A model generated the notes under the pieces. The model had not been told where the DNA came from. It searched no databases and saw only the letters and a list, made by a program, of their open reading frames with translations. Below, piece by piece: positions 44,402 to 53,268 of a DNA stretch of 64,000 nucleotides. This DNA comes from Sphingopyxis sp. OAS728 (GTDB lineage Bacteria; Pseudomonadota; Alphaproteobacteria; Sphingomonadales; Sphingomonadaceae): NCBI RefSeq assembly GCF_014873485.1, contig NZ_JADBDT010000001.1, forward strand, positions 1,674,001 to 1,738,000, given 5' to 3'. The first letter of the stretch is position 1. Each line of letters starts with the position of its first letter. A program made the position numbers and the translations under genes.

Positions 44402-45260
44402 GGGCTATCTCGGACATCAGCAGCGCGTCGGCCGCCCTCGCCTCGCCCATGAGCGTCGCATAATCGGGAACGTCGGTGTCCCATTCGACAAGCACCGGTT
44501 TTGTCCCGCCGCGCGCAAGGAAGCGTGCAAGCAAGCCCCAGCAGCTCGACCGAACGGACGATCCGTGATCGTCGATCGCGATCATTCCGCCCATGTCGTC
44601 GTCCTTTACGGTGTGACCCGCAACATGGATCTCACCGACAAGGCCCGGGTCGAAGGCGTCGAGCCACACGACCGGATCGAGCCCGAGATTGAACGCCGAG
44701 ACCTCGACATTGTTGATATCAAGCAACAGGCCGCAGCCGCTGCGCCGGCAAAGCATGTGGAGGAACTCGACCTCGTCCCAGTCGCTCTGTGCATAGGCCA
44801 GATAACGCGACGGGTTTTCGATCAGGATCGTCCGGCCCAGCCGGTCCTGCACGCGGCCGACTTCACGCACGAAATGATCGAGCGCCGCATGAGTGTAGGG
44901 AATGGGAAGCAGGTCGGGGAACTTGTCCTTGGGTCCGTTGCTCCAGCTCAGATGGTCCGAGACCATCGCGGGCCCATAGCGGTCGCACAGCGCCGCAAGC
45001 ACCTCGAGTTCGTCAAGGTCGACGCCTGCCGCCGAGCCAATCGACAGACCGACAGAGTGAAAACTCAGCGGCAGATGCTCGCCGATCGCGGTCAGCCATC
45101 GGTGCGGTGGCCCGCCTGCGCCGAAGTAATTTTGGGGGTGCACCTCGGCCCAGGCGGGCGCCGTCCCGCGCTCCGCCGCTGCGAGCACATCGGCATAATG
45201 GCTCGATTTGAGCCCTATGCCGGCACGCGGCGGCAGCGAGTGGAGCACGGGAGCGGACAT
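44394..45260 (-). CDS. bufB: BufB-type DUF692 multinuclear non-heme iron oxidase (MNIO)
   Basis: 288 residues, TIM-barrel family DUF692. Conserved metal ligands are visible in EVHPQNYFG, SFHSVGLSIG, MVSDHLSW, LIENPSRYL, LLLDINNV, HVAGHT and VEWDTDVP. Family members modify Cys residues of precursor peptides; in bufferins they are reported to form thiooxazoles that bind copper. It starts 2 bases after the nearer BufA stop, so it is tightly coupled. Confidence 0.93.
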   Translation of the reverse strand: MSAPVLHSLPPRAGIGLKSSHYADVLAAAERGTAPAWAEVHPQNYFGAGGPPHRWLTAIGEHLPLSFHSVGLSIGSAAGVDLDELEVLAALCDRYGPAMVSDHLSWSNGPKDKFPDLLPIPYTHAALDHFVREVGRVQDRLGRTILIENPSRYLAYAQSDWDEVEFLHMLCRRSGCGLLLDINNVEVSAFNLGLDPVVWLDAFDPGLVGEIHVAGHTVKDDDMGGMIAIDDHGSSVRSSCWGLLARFLARGGTKPVLVEWDTDVPDYATLMGEARAADALLMSEIAHA

Positions 45261-45262
45261 CG

Positions 45263-45556
45263 TCAGCCCTTGCGCGGAGCCGGCTTGGCGTTGCCCGCGT
45301 GCGCGGTCAGCGTGCCGCCCATCTTGACGCAGGTGCCGGCCTTCACATGTTTCCAGGCGTTGCCCTGATAGTCGACGGTCGACGTGCCGGCACAGCTGGT
45401 GCCCGGACCGGCAGCGCAGTCATTCTTGCCTTTCAGCGAGATGCCGTAGCATTTTTCGGTCTTGCCTTCGGCGGCGGCGGCACCGCTGACGGCAGTGCCG
45501 GCGGCTATGGCGAGGATCGCCGAGGCGGCGAGCGACAGTTTCAGCGTATTGGTCAT
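45263..45556 (-). CDS. bufA: BufA-type bufferin precursor (DUF2282), copy 1
   Basis: 97 residues. ATG 45556 follows AGGGAG. The signal peptide [20 protein letters not shown] is followed by a short core with four Cys: [26 protein letters not shown] and GTCVKMGG. This matches DUF2282 bufferins, periplasmic RiPPs that buffer copper after Cys modification by BufB. It is immediately upstream of bufB. Confidence 0.92.
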   Translation of the reverse strand: MTNTLKLSLAASAILAIAAGTAVSGAAAAEGKTEKCYGISLKGKNDCAAGPGTSCAGTSTVDYQGNAWKHVKAGTCVKMGGTLTAHAGNAKPAPRKG

Positions 45557-45645
45557 TTCTATCTCCCTTGGTTGAATGGGTGATGCGAGGGATGGCATCG
45601 ATCACCGGTTCGCGGCCCAAGTTGAGGAGGTTACGTCGCGACAAA

Positions 45646-46377
45646 TTATCGCCCCGGGCGCAGCGACGCGATCGCGCCGCTGTCGAATATCGCGTGAACC
45701 GCTCGGGTGATTTCGGCATCGGGATAGAGTGCATGCGCCGCGGCCGATGCCGCGCCGATCGTCTCGCCGATGCGGAGCCCCGACAGGATGCGATGCTCGG
45801 CAGGACCGAGACGTCGCGCCCGGACGGTGTCCGCGGGACGCGTGATCAATAGCCCTTCGGCCTTCCATTCGGTCGTCACCTCGGCGCGGCGCGGCGCGAA
45901 ATGCGCGAGCCAGATCGAAGGGGCCGGCACGGCGAACCAGCCAAAGCGCGTGGCGGCGTGCAGCTTGACGCGGCTCGACGACCATTGTTCGGCGGTCATG
46001 CCCGCGATGAGGGCCGGCGCGACGGGCGCATCGGCCGGCGCGCGCGCCGATGCCAGCCACAGCCGGTCGATAGAAGCGACGGCCGAAAGATAGGGCAGCA
46101 CGCGCCCGATATCTCGGCCGACGATCCACTCCGGGAAAAGCTGGCCGTATGCGGCCAGTGCGGGACCGTCGGGCGGCACCGCAGCGACGAACTCGCATGC
46201 GAGATCACGAAAGGGCGCTGGTCCGAGGATCGCGGCGACGATCGGATAATTGGCGGCAAGCGCTTCGACCGCAGCGACCGGCGGGCGCGAACGACGCAGC
46301 CGTCGCGATACGCCGAACGAACGGCGTGCGTCGGCGACCGTCCGCTGGACGGTGGCAAGATCAGACATGATGGGCAT
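45646..46377 (-). CDS. Second BufC-like (DUF2063-type) protein
   Basis: 243 residues. The N-terminal helix region reads VAAVEALAANYPIVAAILGPAPFRDLACEFV, then QLFPEWI and LPYLSAVASIDRLW, as in BufC/HvfC. The family's N-terminal lead-in is poor, so it is more divergent than the other copy. It lies between the two precursor genes, downstream of bufA copy 2, with a hairpin separating them. It probably serves the same MNIO enzyme with the second precursor. Confidence 0.78.
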   Translation of the reverse strand: MPIMSDLATVQRTVADARRSFGVSRRLRRSRPPVAAVEALAANYPIVAAILGPAPFRDLACEFVAAVPPDGPALAAYGQLFPEWIVGRDIGRVLPYLSAVASIDRLWLASARAPADAPVAPALIAGMTAEQWSSSRVKLHAATRFGWFAVPAPSIWLAHFAPRRAEVTTEWKAEGLLITRPADTVRARRLGPAEHRILSGLRIGETIGAASAAAHALYPDAEITRAVHAIFDSGAIASLRPGR

Positions 46378-46387
46378 CCTCTCCTCA

Positions 46388-46420
46388 GGATGGGCGCCCC
46401 GGCGCGCGGCCGGGGCATCC
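46388..46420 (-). terminator. Intercistronic hairpin between bufA copy 2 and its BufC-like gene
   Basis: An 8-bp GC stem (GCCCCGGC at 46396-46403 with GCCGGGGC at 46409-46416) with a 5-base loop, extended by GGAT/ATCC outside a 4-base bulge. It starts just past the bufA stop and ends 11 bases before the next start codon. There is no T run, so it is more likely an attenuator or mRNA stabiliser than a full terminator. Confidence 0.5.
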
Positions 46421-46423
46421 GGG

Positions 46424-46702
46424 TCAACGCTTTTTGGGCGTCAGCGAGCCGACACCGTTCGGCGTCTTGATCTTCGCGCACGTCCCCTTGGCGACATATT
46501 TCCAGGCGTTGCCCTGATAGTTGGTGGTCGACGTACCGGCGCAGCTCGTGCCCGGGCCGGCGGCGCAGTCATTCTTGCCCTTCAGCGCCACGCCATAGCA
46601 TTTGTCCTTGCCCGGCTGCGCCGCGACGGGCCCCGCCTGCACCGCGGCGGTGGCGAGGAACGAGAGGGTGGCGGCAGCAAGTGCGATCGTCGATTTGTTC
46701 AT
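46424..46702 (-). CDS. bufA: BufA-type bufferin precursor (DUF2282), copy 2
   Basis: 92 residues; ATG 46702 preceded by AAGGA. The signal peptide [23 protein letters not shown] is followed by [26 protein letters not shown] and GTCAKIKT. The Cys core is nearly identical to copy 1, while leader and tail differ, so the pair arose by duplication with selection on the core. It lacks its own bufB and must rely on the shared enzyme. Confidence 0.92.
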   Translation of the reverse strand: MNKSTIALAAATLSFLATAAVQAGPVAAQPGKDKCYGVALKGKNDCAAGPGTSCAGTSTTNYQGNAWKYVAKGTCAKIKTPNGVGSLTPKKR

Positions 46703-46808
46703 GATGAAATCCTTTCCGTTGAGAGCGCCCTTCAGGGCGTGCCCTTTCATCGGCCGAAACGGGCGCTGCGTCCGCTACCCAAAGCGCATCGTTTCCATGC
46801 ATGGTGCG

Positions 46809-47939
46809 TCAGCACGTCGGCTCGACCATATGGCCGCCGATGGCCTCGTGCAGGATGAAGCCTTCGAGCGGGTCGAACTCGCCGCGCCACGGCGCCGCCT
46901 CGAGCGTGTGCATCGTGTCGGCATAGCCCGCCTCGCGCCGCTGGCGGATGCCGGAGGGGCTGAAGTCGATATCCTTGCTATGATCCTCCCCCGCGAGCGC
47001 CGGAGCAAGCAAGCGGATCACATGCATCCGCGTCGGGCAGCCATAGGCGGCGAGTTCGGGCACGCCGGGCGCCGTGCGGCATCCGTCGGGCAGCAACGCG
47101 GTCAATTCTGTGATCACATGGCGCAGCTTGTGGAGCTGGCGCTGACGGCGGATATGCGTGCCCGCGCGGCTCGAATATTGGACGTCTTTCTGGCGATTCA
47201 TCACGTCCCAGATCGTTTCGGGTTCGGGGCCGTGCGAATTCCATATGTGGACGGCGTAGACCATCGAGTCCCGCCGCGGATTGTCATCGAAGACCGCCTC
47301 GACGGGCGTGTTCGACAGGATGCCGCCATCCCAATAGAGGTCGCCGTCGATGCGCACCGCGGGAAAGGCCGGCGGCAAGGCGCCCGATGCCATGATGTGG
47401 CGAAGATCGAGCGGCATGTCGCGTGAATCGAAATAGCGCATCTCGCTGGTCGTGACGCTGGACGCGCCGACGGTCAGTCGCACGTCGCCATCGTTGATCC
47501 GGTCGAAGTCGATCAGGTCCGATAGCGTCTCGCGCAACGGATCGACTGAATAATAGGCCGCCTCCTCGGCACCAAGCGCCGCATGGACGCTGCCAAAGGC
47601 CGACGGATTGGGGGTGAAGAAGGTCGGCAATCCGCCGACGATCGTCGTCCAGTTGCGAAAGAAGCTCGCGACCGCTGCCGGAAGCGCGTGGTCGAAGCCA
47701 TGGCCGTGCTCGACGCGGCGCCAGAATTCCGTCAGGCGATCGATCCGCTCTTCGGCAGGGCTGCCCGCGATGATCGCGGCGTTGATCGCGCCGATCGAGG
47801 TGCCGATCACCCAATCCGGTTCGACCCCGGCCTCGTGCAGCGCCTGATAGACGCCGACCTGATAGGCGCCGAGCGCGCCGCCGCCCTGCAGCACGAGCAC
47901 TTGTTGCCCATGCGCCTTGAGTTCGCTGGCAAGGTTCAT
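46809..47939 (-). CDS. Patatin-like phospholipase family protein
   Basis: 376 residues; ATG 47939 (MNLASELKAHGQQVLVLQGGGALGAYQVGVYQAL) overlaps the upstream stop by ATGA. Oxyanion glycines GGGALG, nucleophile elbow GTSIG and the Asp of DGG (LYWDGGILSNTP) form the Ser-Asp dyad. Patatin proteins next to 3-hydroxybutyrate dehydrogenase are commonly linked to PHB granule or membrane-lipid turnover. It ends the bdh/ndh/patatin operon. Confidence 0.9.
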   Translation of the reverse strand: MNLASELKAHGQQVLVLQGGGALGAYQVGVYQALHEAGVEPDWVIGTSIGAINAAIIAGSPAEERIDRLTEFWRRVEHGHGFDHALPAAVASFFRNWTTIVGGLPTFFTPNPSAFGSVHAALGAEEAAYYSVDPLRETLSDLIDFDRINDGDVRLTVGASSVTTSEMRYFDSRDMPLDLRHIMASGALPPAFPAVRIDGDLYWDGGILSNTPVEAVFDDNPRRDSMVYAVHIWNSHGPEPETIWDVMNRQKDVQYSSRAGTHIRRQRQLHKLRHVITELTALLPDGCRTAPGVPELAAYGCPTRMHVIRLLAPALAGEDHSKDIDFSPSGIRQRREAGYADTMHTLEAAPWRGEFDPLEGFILHEAIGGHMVEPTC

Positions 47940-49204
47940 TTGCTCTCTCCATGAATGGGGGCATCGCCGCCGGTGATCAGCCGCGCGCCGCGCTCGAAGG
48001 TGAGGTAGTTCCAGAGCCAGTTCGCCCCGACGAGCAGCCGGTTGCGAAAGCCCGCGAGGAAGAAGATGTGCGCCGTGGTCCACACGAACCAGGCGAGCAC
48101 GCCCGACATCCGCAGCCATCCGAAATCGATCACGGCGCGGTGGCGGCCGATCGTCGCGAGATTGCCATAGTCGCGGTAGCGAAAGGGTATCGCTCGGCCG
48201 CGAAGGATCTGGTGCGCGACATGCCGGCCTTGCTGCTTCGCAACGGGTGCTATGCCGGGAAGACAGCGCCCCGCCCCGTCGGTGAACGAAGCCGTGTCTC
48301 CGATGGCGTAGGCGCCGGGGAGCCCGGGGACCGAAAGGTCCGGTCCAACGATGACGCGCCCGGCGCGATCCGCCTCGACGCCGAGCCATGCGGCGGCGTC
48401 CGATGCGCGTACGCCCGCCGCCCAGACGACGCTGTGCGTCGGCACGCGGATGCCGCCGATATCGATATAGGTTTCGGTGATCGCACTGACGCGCTTGTCG
48501 GTCATCACCGTGACGCCAAGGCTCTCGAGCGCTTTGCCCGCCTTGTCGGACAGGCGCGGCGGGAAGGAGGCGAGCAGCCGCGGCCCCGCCTCGACGAGCA
48601 GAACGCGCGAGCAATGCGGGGTGATGCTGCGAAAATCGCCCGAGACCGATCGCCGCGCGAGTTCGGCGATAGCGCCCGCCATTTCGACCCCGGTGGGCCC
48701 GCCGCCAACGACGACGAAGGTCAGCAGCGCCTGGCGGCGCAGCGGATCGGGCTCGGTCTCGGCCAATTCCAGTGCGAGCAGCACCTTGCGGCGCACCGTC
48801 GTGGCGTCGTCGATCGACTTGATACCGGGCGCGTGCTGTTCCCAGTCGTCGCGTCCGAAATAGCTGTGGCGCGCGCCCGTTGCGACGATCAGCCGGTCGA
48901 AGCGCACGGTGCGGCGACTTGCGAGCAGCACGCGCCGTTCGCCGGGATCGACGTCGATGACGGTGTCGAGGAGAACCTGCACATTCTTGTGCCGCCGCAC
49001 GATCGAGCGGATTGGCGCGGCGATATCGGCAGGCGACAGGCCCGCGGTCGCGACCTGATAGAGCAAGGGCTGGAACAGATGATGGTTGCGCTGGTCGATC
49101 AGCGTGACCCGGACGTTGCCGCGTGCAAGCTCGCGCGCGGCGGCAAGCCCGCCGAAGCCGGCGCCGATAATCAGCACATGGAGCGGTGAAGCGTCGGCCT
49201 TCAT
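47936..49204 (-). CDS. NAD(P)/FAD-dependent oxidoreductase, type II NADH dehydrogenase-like
   Basis: 422 residues; ATG 49204. FAD motif VLIIGAGFGGLAAAREL at the N-terminus, second nucleotide motif VVVGGGPTGVEMAGAIAEL near residue 165, and GAYAIGDTA for FAD. The C-terminus (GVLAWFVWTTAHIFFLAGFRNRLLVG) is a membrane-anchoring tail seen in NDH-2-like enzymes, so it is probably a quinone-linked NADH dehydrogenase. It overlaps the patatin gene. Confidence 0.87.
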   Translation of the reverse strand: MKADASPLHVLIIGAGFGGLAAARELARGNVRVTLIDQRNHHLFQPLLYQVATAGLSPADIAAPIRSIVRRHKNVQVLLDTVIDVDPGERRVLLASRRTVRFDRLIVATGARHSYFGRDDWEQHAPGIKSIDDATTVRRKVLLALELAETEPDPLRRQALLTFVVVGGGPTGVEMAGAIAELARRSVSGDFRSITPHCSRVLLVEAGPRLLASFPPRLSDKAGKALESLGVTVMTDKRVSAITETYIDIGGIRVPTHSVVWAAGVRASDAAAWLGVEADRAGRVIVGPDLSVPGLPGAYAIGDTASFTDGAGRCLPGIAPVAKQQGRHVAHQILRGRAIPFRYRDYGNLATIGRHRAVIDFGWLRMSGVLAWFVWTTAHIFFLAGFRNRLLVGANWLWNYLTFERGARLITGGDAPIHGESK

Positions 49205-49349
49205 CGCTCGTCTCCGCGTCTTGCGAGGTCGGCCAGGACGCCGCGCGGAGAGGCGGAACCCCTGTCGCGCGGCGATGGCCCAATCGGCCTCGAGACGAAG
49301 AAGGCGGCAAGATGCGGCGGGAGCGGCGTGTGATTGGAGGTCAGCGGGG

Positions 49350-50183
49350 TCATTGCGCGGTCCACCCGCCATCGACCGGCAACGCCGCTCCGGTGATCGA
49401 TTGCGCACCGTCGGAACAGAGGAAGACGGCGAGCGCACCCAGTTCGTCGACGCTCGCGAATTTCTTGCTCGGCTGCGCGGCGAGCAGGACATTTTCGATA
49501 ACCTCTTCGCGGCCGATCCCACGGGCTCTGGCTGTGTCGCCGATCTGGTTTTCGACGAGCGGCGTCCAGACATAGCCGGGGCAGATCGCATTGCATGTCA
49601 CACCGTGCCGCGCGCCTTCGAGCGCGACGGTCTTGGTCAGCCCGACGACCCCGTGCTTGGCCGCGACATAGGCGCTCTTGAAAGGCGAGGCGACAAGGCC
49701 GTGGGCCGAAGCGACATTGATGATGCGCCCCCAGCCCGCTTCCTTCATCGGCCCGAAGGCGGCGCGGACGGTGTGAAAGGCGGCCGACAGATTGAGCGCG
49801 ATGATCGCATCCCATTTGTCCGCGGGAAAATCCTCGATCGGACTGACATGCTGGATGCCGGCATTGTTGACGAGGATATCGGCGCGCCCGAAGCGCTGCA
49901 GCGCGTCGTCGACCAAGCGGGTCGCACCCTCGGGCTGCGTCAGATTTGCGCTGTCATAATGGACGCGCACGTCGGCACTCGCTTCGATCTGGCAGCAGAC
50001 ACGATCGATCGCTGCGAGCTCGCCGAGCCCGTTGAGGACAATATCGGCGCCCGCATCGGCCAGCGCGCGCGCGATGCCGAGCCCGATCCCGCTCGTCGAT
50101 CCGGTGACAATGGCGACACGGCCCGCCAGCGGGCGGGCGCTGGGCTGGGCGCGCTTGAGTTCGCCCAACGGCTGAACGGTCAT
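49350..50183 (-). CDS. 3-hydroxybutyrate dehydrogenase (SDR family)
   Basis: 277 residues; ATG 50183 after AGGAG. Cofactor motif TGSTSGIGLGIA, NNAGIQHVSPIEDFP, catalytic Ser in INVASAHGL, YVAAK (YxxxK), and C-terminal PVDGGWTAQ. NAG-IQ-HV and SAHGLVASPFKSAY are characteristic of BdhA-type enzymes oxidising 3-hydroxybutyrate to acetoacetate. It is the first gene of the operon with the NDH-like and patatin genes. Confidence 0.87.
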   Translation of the reverse strand: MTVQPLGELKRAQPSARPLAGRVAIVTGSTSGIGLGIARALADAGADIVLNGLGELAAIDRVCCQIEASADVRVHYDSANLTQPEGATRLVDDALQRFGRADILVNNAGIQHVSPIEDFPADKWDAIIALNLSAAFHTVRAAFGPMKEAGWGRIINVASAHGLVASPFKSAYVAAKHGVVGLTKTVALEGARHGVTCNAICPGYVWTPLVENQIGDTARARGIGREEVIENVLLAAQPSKKFASVDELGALAVFLCSDGAQSITGAALPVDGGWTAQ

Positions 50184-50415
50184 CTTGGCTCTCCTGAATG
50201 AATGGATGACCAAAGAATGGAGACATGCACGCCGCGGCGGAAATGCCGTTCGTGCATCGAAACCATGCCGACAATCGAATGTCCGCGCGCAGCGGCCCCG
50301 GCTAAATTTCGAGGCGTCCCGGGAAGCGGCCAGCCGTTATCGACCCCCCGCTCCCTCGCGTCGGCGCCGCCGCTTCCCGCGACATCGAATTCTTGCAACA
50401 GAAGGAACTATCGCA

Positions 50416-50874
50416 ATGAAGCTCAACCATCTGACGATGGCCGCATTGGCCGCATTGGCCGCATCGACCATCTTCCTCGGCGCCACCCCCGCCTTTGCCG
50501 GCACTTGCCCGACCGGGCGCGACGCAGCCAACGCGCTGGCCGACGCGCCGACCGCACCCAGCAACGTCACCGACACCGTGATCGGATCGGTCGACCTCGC
50601 CAAGGAAATCGGCGTCGAAAACCGCGACCTGCGTATGCGGCGCCTCGTGGTGCAACCCGGCGGCGTCGTTCCGCTCCACAGCCATGCCGGCCGCCCCGCG
50701 CTGATCATCGTCGTGTCGGGCGCCATCACCGAATATCGCAGCAGTTGCGCGGTCGGGATCGACCATGCCGCAGGCGAGATTTCGAGCGAGTCCGACGGCA
50801 TTTCGCACTGGTGGCGTAACAATGGGTCGGTTCCCGCCGAACTCCTGTCGGCCGACGTGAAGGCACGCGACTGA
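50416..50874 (+). CDS. Exported cupin-domain protein
   Basis: 152 residues. Signal peptide MKLNHLTMAALAALAASTIFLGATPAFA, then a cupin core with metal-ligand motif VPLHSHAGRPALIIVVSG and a second His in DGISHWW. One Cys lies near the start of the mature chain (GTCPTGRDA) and one in SSCAVG. It probably binds a metal; activity unknown. It is divergent from the 3-hydroxybutyrate operon and followed by a strong hairpin. Confidence 0.82.
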   Translation: MKLNHLTMAALAALAASTIFLGATPAFAGTCPTGRDAANALADAPTAPSNVTDTVIGSVDLAKEIGVENRDLRMRRLVVQPGGVVPLHSHAGRPALIIVVSGAITEYRSSCAVGIDHAAGEISSESDGISHWWRNNGSVPAELLSADVKARD

Positions 50875-50920
50875 TTGACGGCTTTGGAGCGTGTCCATGC
50901 CTCCGTCCCGGACCGCTCCC

Positions 50921-50957
50921 GGCGCGGCATCGGTGTTTCGACACCGGTCGCCGCGCC
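50921..50957 (+). terminator. Strong stem-loop after the cupin gene
   Basis: The stem GGCGCGGC pairs with GCCGCGCC, followed by CGGTGT-TTCG-ACACCG with a TTCG tetraloop (50937-50940). A few Ts follow (CCCGTTTCTC). It is probably an intrinsic terminator of the cupin gene, or a barrier before the CMD-like gene. Confidence 0.6.
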
Positions 50958-50987
50958 GCTCCCGTTTCTCGCGCAAGGAATGATATT

Positions 50988-51380
50988 TTGACCGACCCCT
51001 ATCGCGCCGGAATCGACATCCTCTCACAGACTGGTTCGATCCAGGAGGCGCGCCGCAACCGTGCGGCCGAGGTGGCGCCCGATTTCGTACGGACCGCCGT
51101 CAGTTTCACCTATGGCGAAATTTTCGCGCGGCCGGGCCTTGACCTCAAGATGCGCGAGCTCGCCGCCGTGGCGGCCTTTGCCGCACTCGGCCGATCGACC
51201 GCGCAGCTTCGCCAGCACGTCGAAGCCGCTCTCCATCTCGGCTGGACCAAAACAGAGATTATCGAAGTGCTGATCCAGACCGCCGCGCATTCGGGCGTGG
51301 CGATGGCGATCGACGCGATTGCCGATTGCCACGACCTGCTGGTCGAGCGCGATCCAAACTCAACAGCTTGCGAAGACTAG
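50988..51380 (+). CDS. Carboxymuconolactone decarboxylase family protein
   Basis: 130 residues. TTG at 50988 is the likely start (LTDPYRAGIDIL), preceded by AAGGA. It has the CMD/AhpD fold: TYGEIFARPGLDLKMRELAAVAAFAALGR and QLRQHVEAALHLGWTKTEIIEVLIQTAAHSG. There is no CxxC active site, so it is a gamma-CMD-like decarboxylase or unknown enzyme rather than a peroxidase. The stop overlaps the convergent LysR gene. Confidence 0.85.
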   Translation: MTDPYRAGIDILSQTGSIQEARRNRAAEVAPDFVRTAVSFTYGEIFARPGLDLKMRELAAVAAFAALGRSTAQLRQHVEAALHLGWTKTEIIEVLIQTAAHSGVAMAIDAIADCHDLLVERDPNSTACED

Positions 51381-52264
51381 GCGGCGAGCGCCGGCCATTG
51401 ATGCCGGCGCGCCTCGCGAACGAAGGCACCGAGTGCCGGCGAATGCGGCCGGCCGCGCACCGTCGCGAGATAGATGGTGCGGCTATATTCGGGCTCGATC
51501 AACGGGCGCACGATCAGGTCGGGATCGGTGACGCTGTGCTCGGGAAAGAAACCGAAGCCGAGCCCGGCCTTGATCATCTTCTGCACCCACTCATCGCGCG
51601 GCGAACTGAACACCTTCTTGGTCGTGACCCCGCGCCGCGCGAAATCCTCGGTGACCATCTGGAACACTTCGCAATTGGCGCGCCCGACATAGGGTTCGCC
51701 GTCGAGGTCGGCGGCGCGGATCGCGTTGCGCTCGGCCCAGCGGTGACCGGGCGGCAGGACGATCACAAAACGCTCGCTGAACACCGGTAGCTGATGAAAA
51801 CCGTCGGGCAGCTCGCCGGGGATACCGACGAGGCTGAGGTGCAGATCGCCCTTCTCGAGCGCGCCGATCATCGCCGATGCCTCGCCGTCGATCACCTTGA
51901 CCTCGACGTCGGGATGTTCGGTCTGGAAGCGGACGATCAGGTCGGCGACGAGCTGGGGCCCGATCGTGCACATCGCGCCGATCGTCAGCGTGACATGCTC
52001 GATCTTCTTCGCCGACACCGCGGCCTCTTTCGCCGCACGTGCCGAGGCGGCCACGCTTTCCAGATACGGAGCCATCATCTGACCCAATTCGGATAGATGC
52101 GTATTGCCGCGCTCGCGATGGAACAGCGGGCCGCCAAGCTCATGCTCGAGCTGCTGGATCGCGCGCGTGAGCGCGGGCTGGCTGACGTTGCACTGCTCGG
52201 CCGCGCGCGTGAAATTAAGCGTCTGCGCCAGCGCGACAAAATAGCGGATCTGCTGCATTTCCAT
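51377..52264 (-). CDS. LysR-family transcriptional regulator
   Basis: 295 residues; ATG 52264 (MEMQQIRYFVALAQTLNFTRAAEQCNVSQPALTRAIQQLE), then an OxyR-like effector domain. It has Cys in GAMCTIGP and RANCEVFQ, so redox sensing is possible but unproven. It follows the YeeE/DUF302 genes on the same strand and converges on the CMD gene. Confidence 0.93.
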   Translation of the reverse strand: MEMQQIRYFVALAQTLNFTRAAEQCNVSQPALTRAIQQLEHELGGPLFHRERGNTHLSELGQMMAPYLESVAASARAAKEAAVSAKKIEHVTLTIGAMCTIGPQLVADLIVRFQTEHPDVEVKVIDGEASAMIGALEKGDLHLSLVGIPGELPDGFHQLPVFSERFVIVLPPGHRWAERNAIRAADLDGEPYVGRANCEVFQMVTEDFARRGVTTKKVFSSPRDEWVQKMIKAGLGFGFFPEHSVTDPDLIVRPLIEPEYSRTIYLATVRGRPHSPALGAFVREARRHQWPALAA

Positions 52265-52326
52265 GGGCGTCGTCCCCAAATCAACGCGGGCGAAGGATAT
52301 CAGCGTGCAGCCCGGCGTGCCAGTCG

Positions 52327-53268
52327 CTACGTATTCGCCGCCAACGCGGCGCGGGTTACAAACTCCAGCTTGATCGCGGCAGCGATCGACAGCGTCATTA
52401 CGCCCACCGCGACCCAGGCGTGTGGGAGCATCGCCGGCAGACCAAGCAGGATCAGCCCGTCGTTGCTGCCGGGAACGAGCGCAGCGCCCATCCCCATCAG
52501 CATGCCACCCGCGAGGCAGCGGACGACGGCAGCCGGCCGCGGCCATTCGCGGCGCAGCTTGCCCGCGATCGCCCCGCCCGCGATGGCCCCCGAAAGAAGC
52601 GCGACGACCATCGCACCGCGCAACGAGAGCATCGCGTCCATAGAGCGCGCCAATGCCGCCAGCGCGTCGGTGTAGGCCCAATATCCGGCACTCAGCAACG
52701 TCGTGACGAAGGTCAGCGCAATCAGCAGGGTCGCGCGATGCGGATGCCACAGATGAACGCCGATCCGCGGCGCGCGCGCCGCCTCGACGACGCGCCAGAT
52801 TGCAAGAACAGCAACGGCCAGCACGAGAACATATCCGATATTGCCGAAGCCAAATGATATCGCGTGCTGGCTCTCGGGTGCCGGAAAAGGAACAAGGCAG
52901 CCGATGAAAAAACCGACCGGGGTCGCAAGCCACGCCCATTGCCCCGACCCGATCCGCGCGACCGCTCCGAAAACGCACGCCTGGTTCACCCATGCGCCAA
53001 TGCCGAGCAGAAGCCCGCCGGCGATCGTCGCGCCATCGACCGCATAGGCGGGGAACGTCATCTGCAACCACCCCGTCGCCGCTGCGATCGTGGCAAGGCC
53101 GCCTGCCCAGACCGCCGCTTCGGCCAGCGCCACTGCGCGCGTGGCGCGGCCCGCACTCAATATCTCGTCGACCGCGGCGACCATGCAGGTCGCGCCGCGC
53201 TGGATAGCGAGCCCCATCAGGGCGGCGGACGCCAGCGCGACGAGAAGGACGCCCGCCGACGACATCAA
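52327..53268 (-). CDS. YeeE/YedE-family membrane transporter
   Basis: 313 residues, about ten helices, YeeE/YedE (thiosulfate/sulfur transport) fold. Family Cys motifs are seen in IQRGATCMVAAVDE and NQACVFGAVARIGSG, and PFPAPE follows GCL. Members transport thiosulfate or related sulfur species. It overlaps the DUF302 gene by 4 bases. Confidence 0.87.
   Translation of the reverse strand: MMSSAGVLLVALASAALMGLAIQRGATCMVAAVDEILSAGRATRAVALAEAAVWAGGLATIAAATGWLQMTFPAYAVDGATIAGGLLLGIGAWVNQACVFGAVARIGSGQWAWLATPVGFFIGCLVPFPAPESQHAISFGFGNIGYVLVLAVAVLAIWRVVEAARAPRIGVHLWHPHRATLLIALTFVTTLLSAGYWAYTDALAALARSMDAMLSLRGAMVVALLSGAIAGGAIAGKLRREWPRPAAVVRCLAGGMLMGMGAALVPGSNDGLILLGLPAMLPHAWVAVGVMTLSIAAAIKLEFVTRAALAANT

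Noticed and set aside
49204..49349. Possible gene between the NDH-like and 3-hydroxybutyrate dehydrogenase genes
   Set aside because: The NDH-like frame is open upstream of 49204 but the sequence is atypical, and MKADASPLHVLIIGAGFGG is the natural N-terminus; no independent gene.
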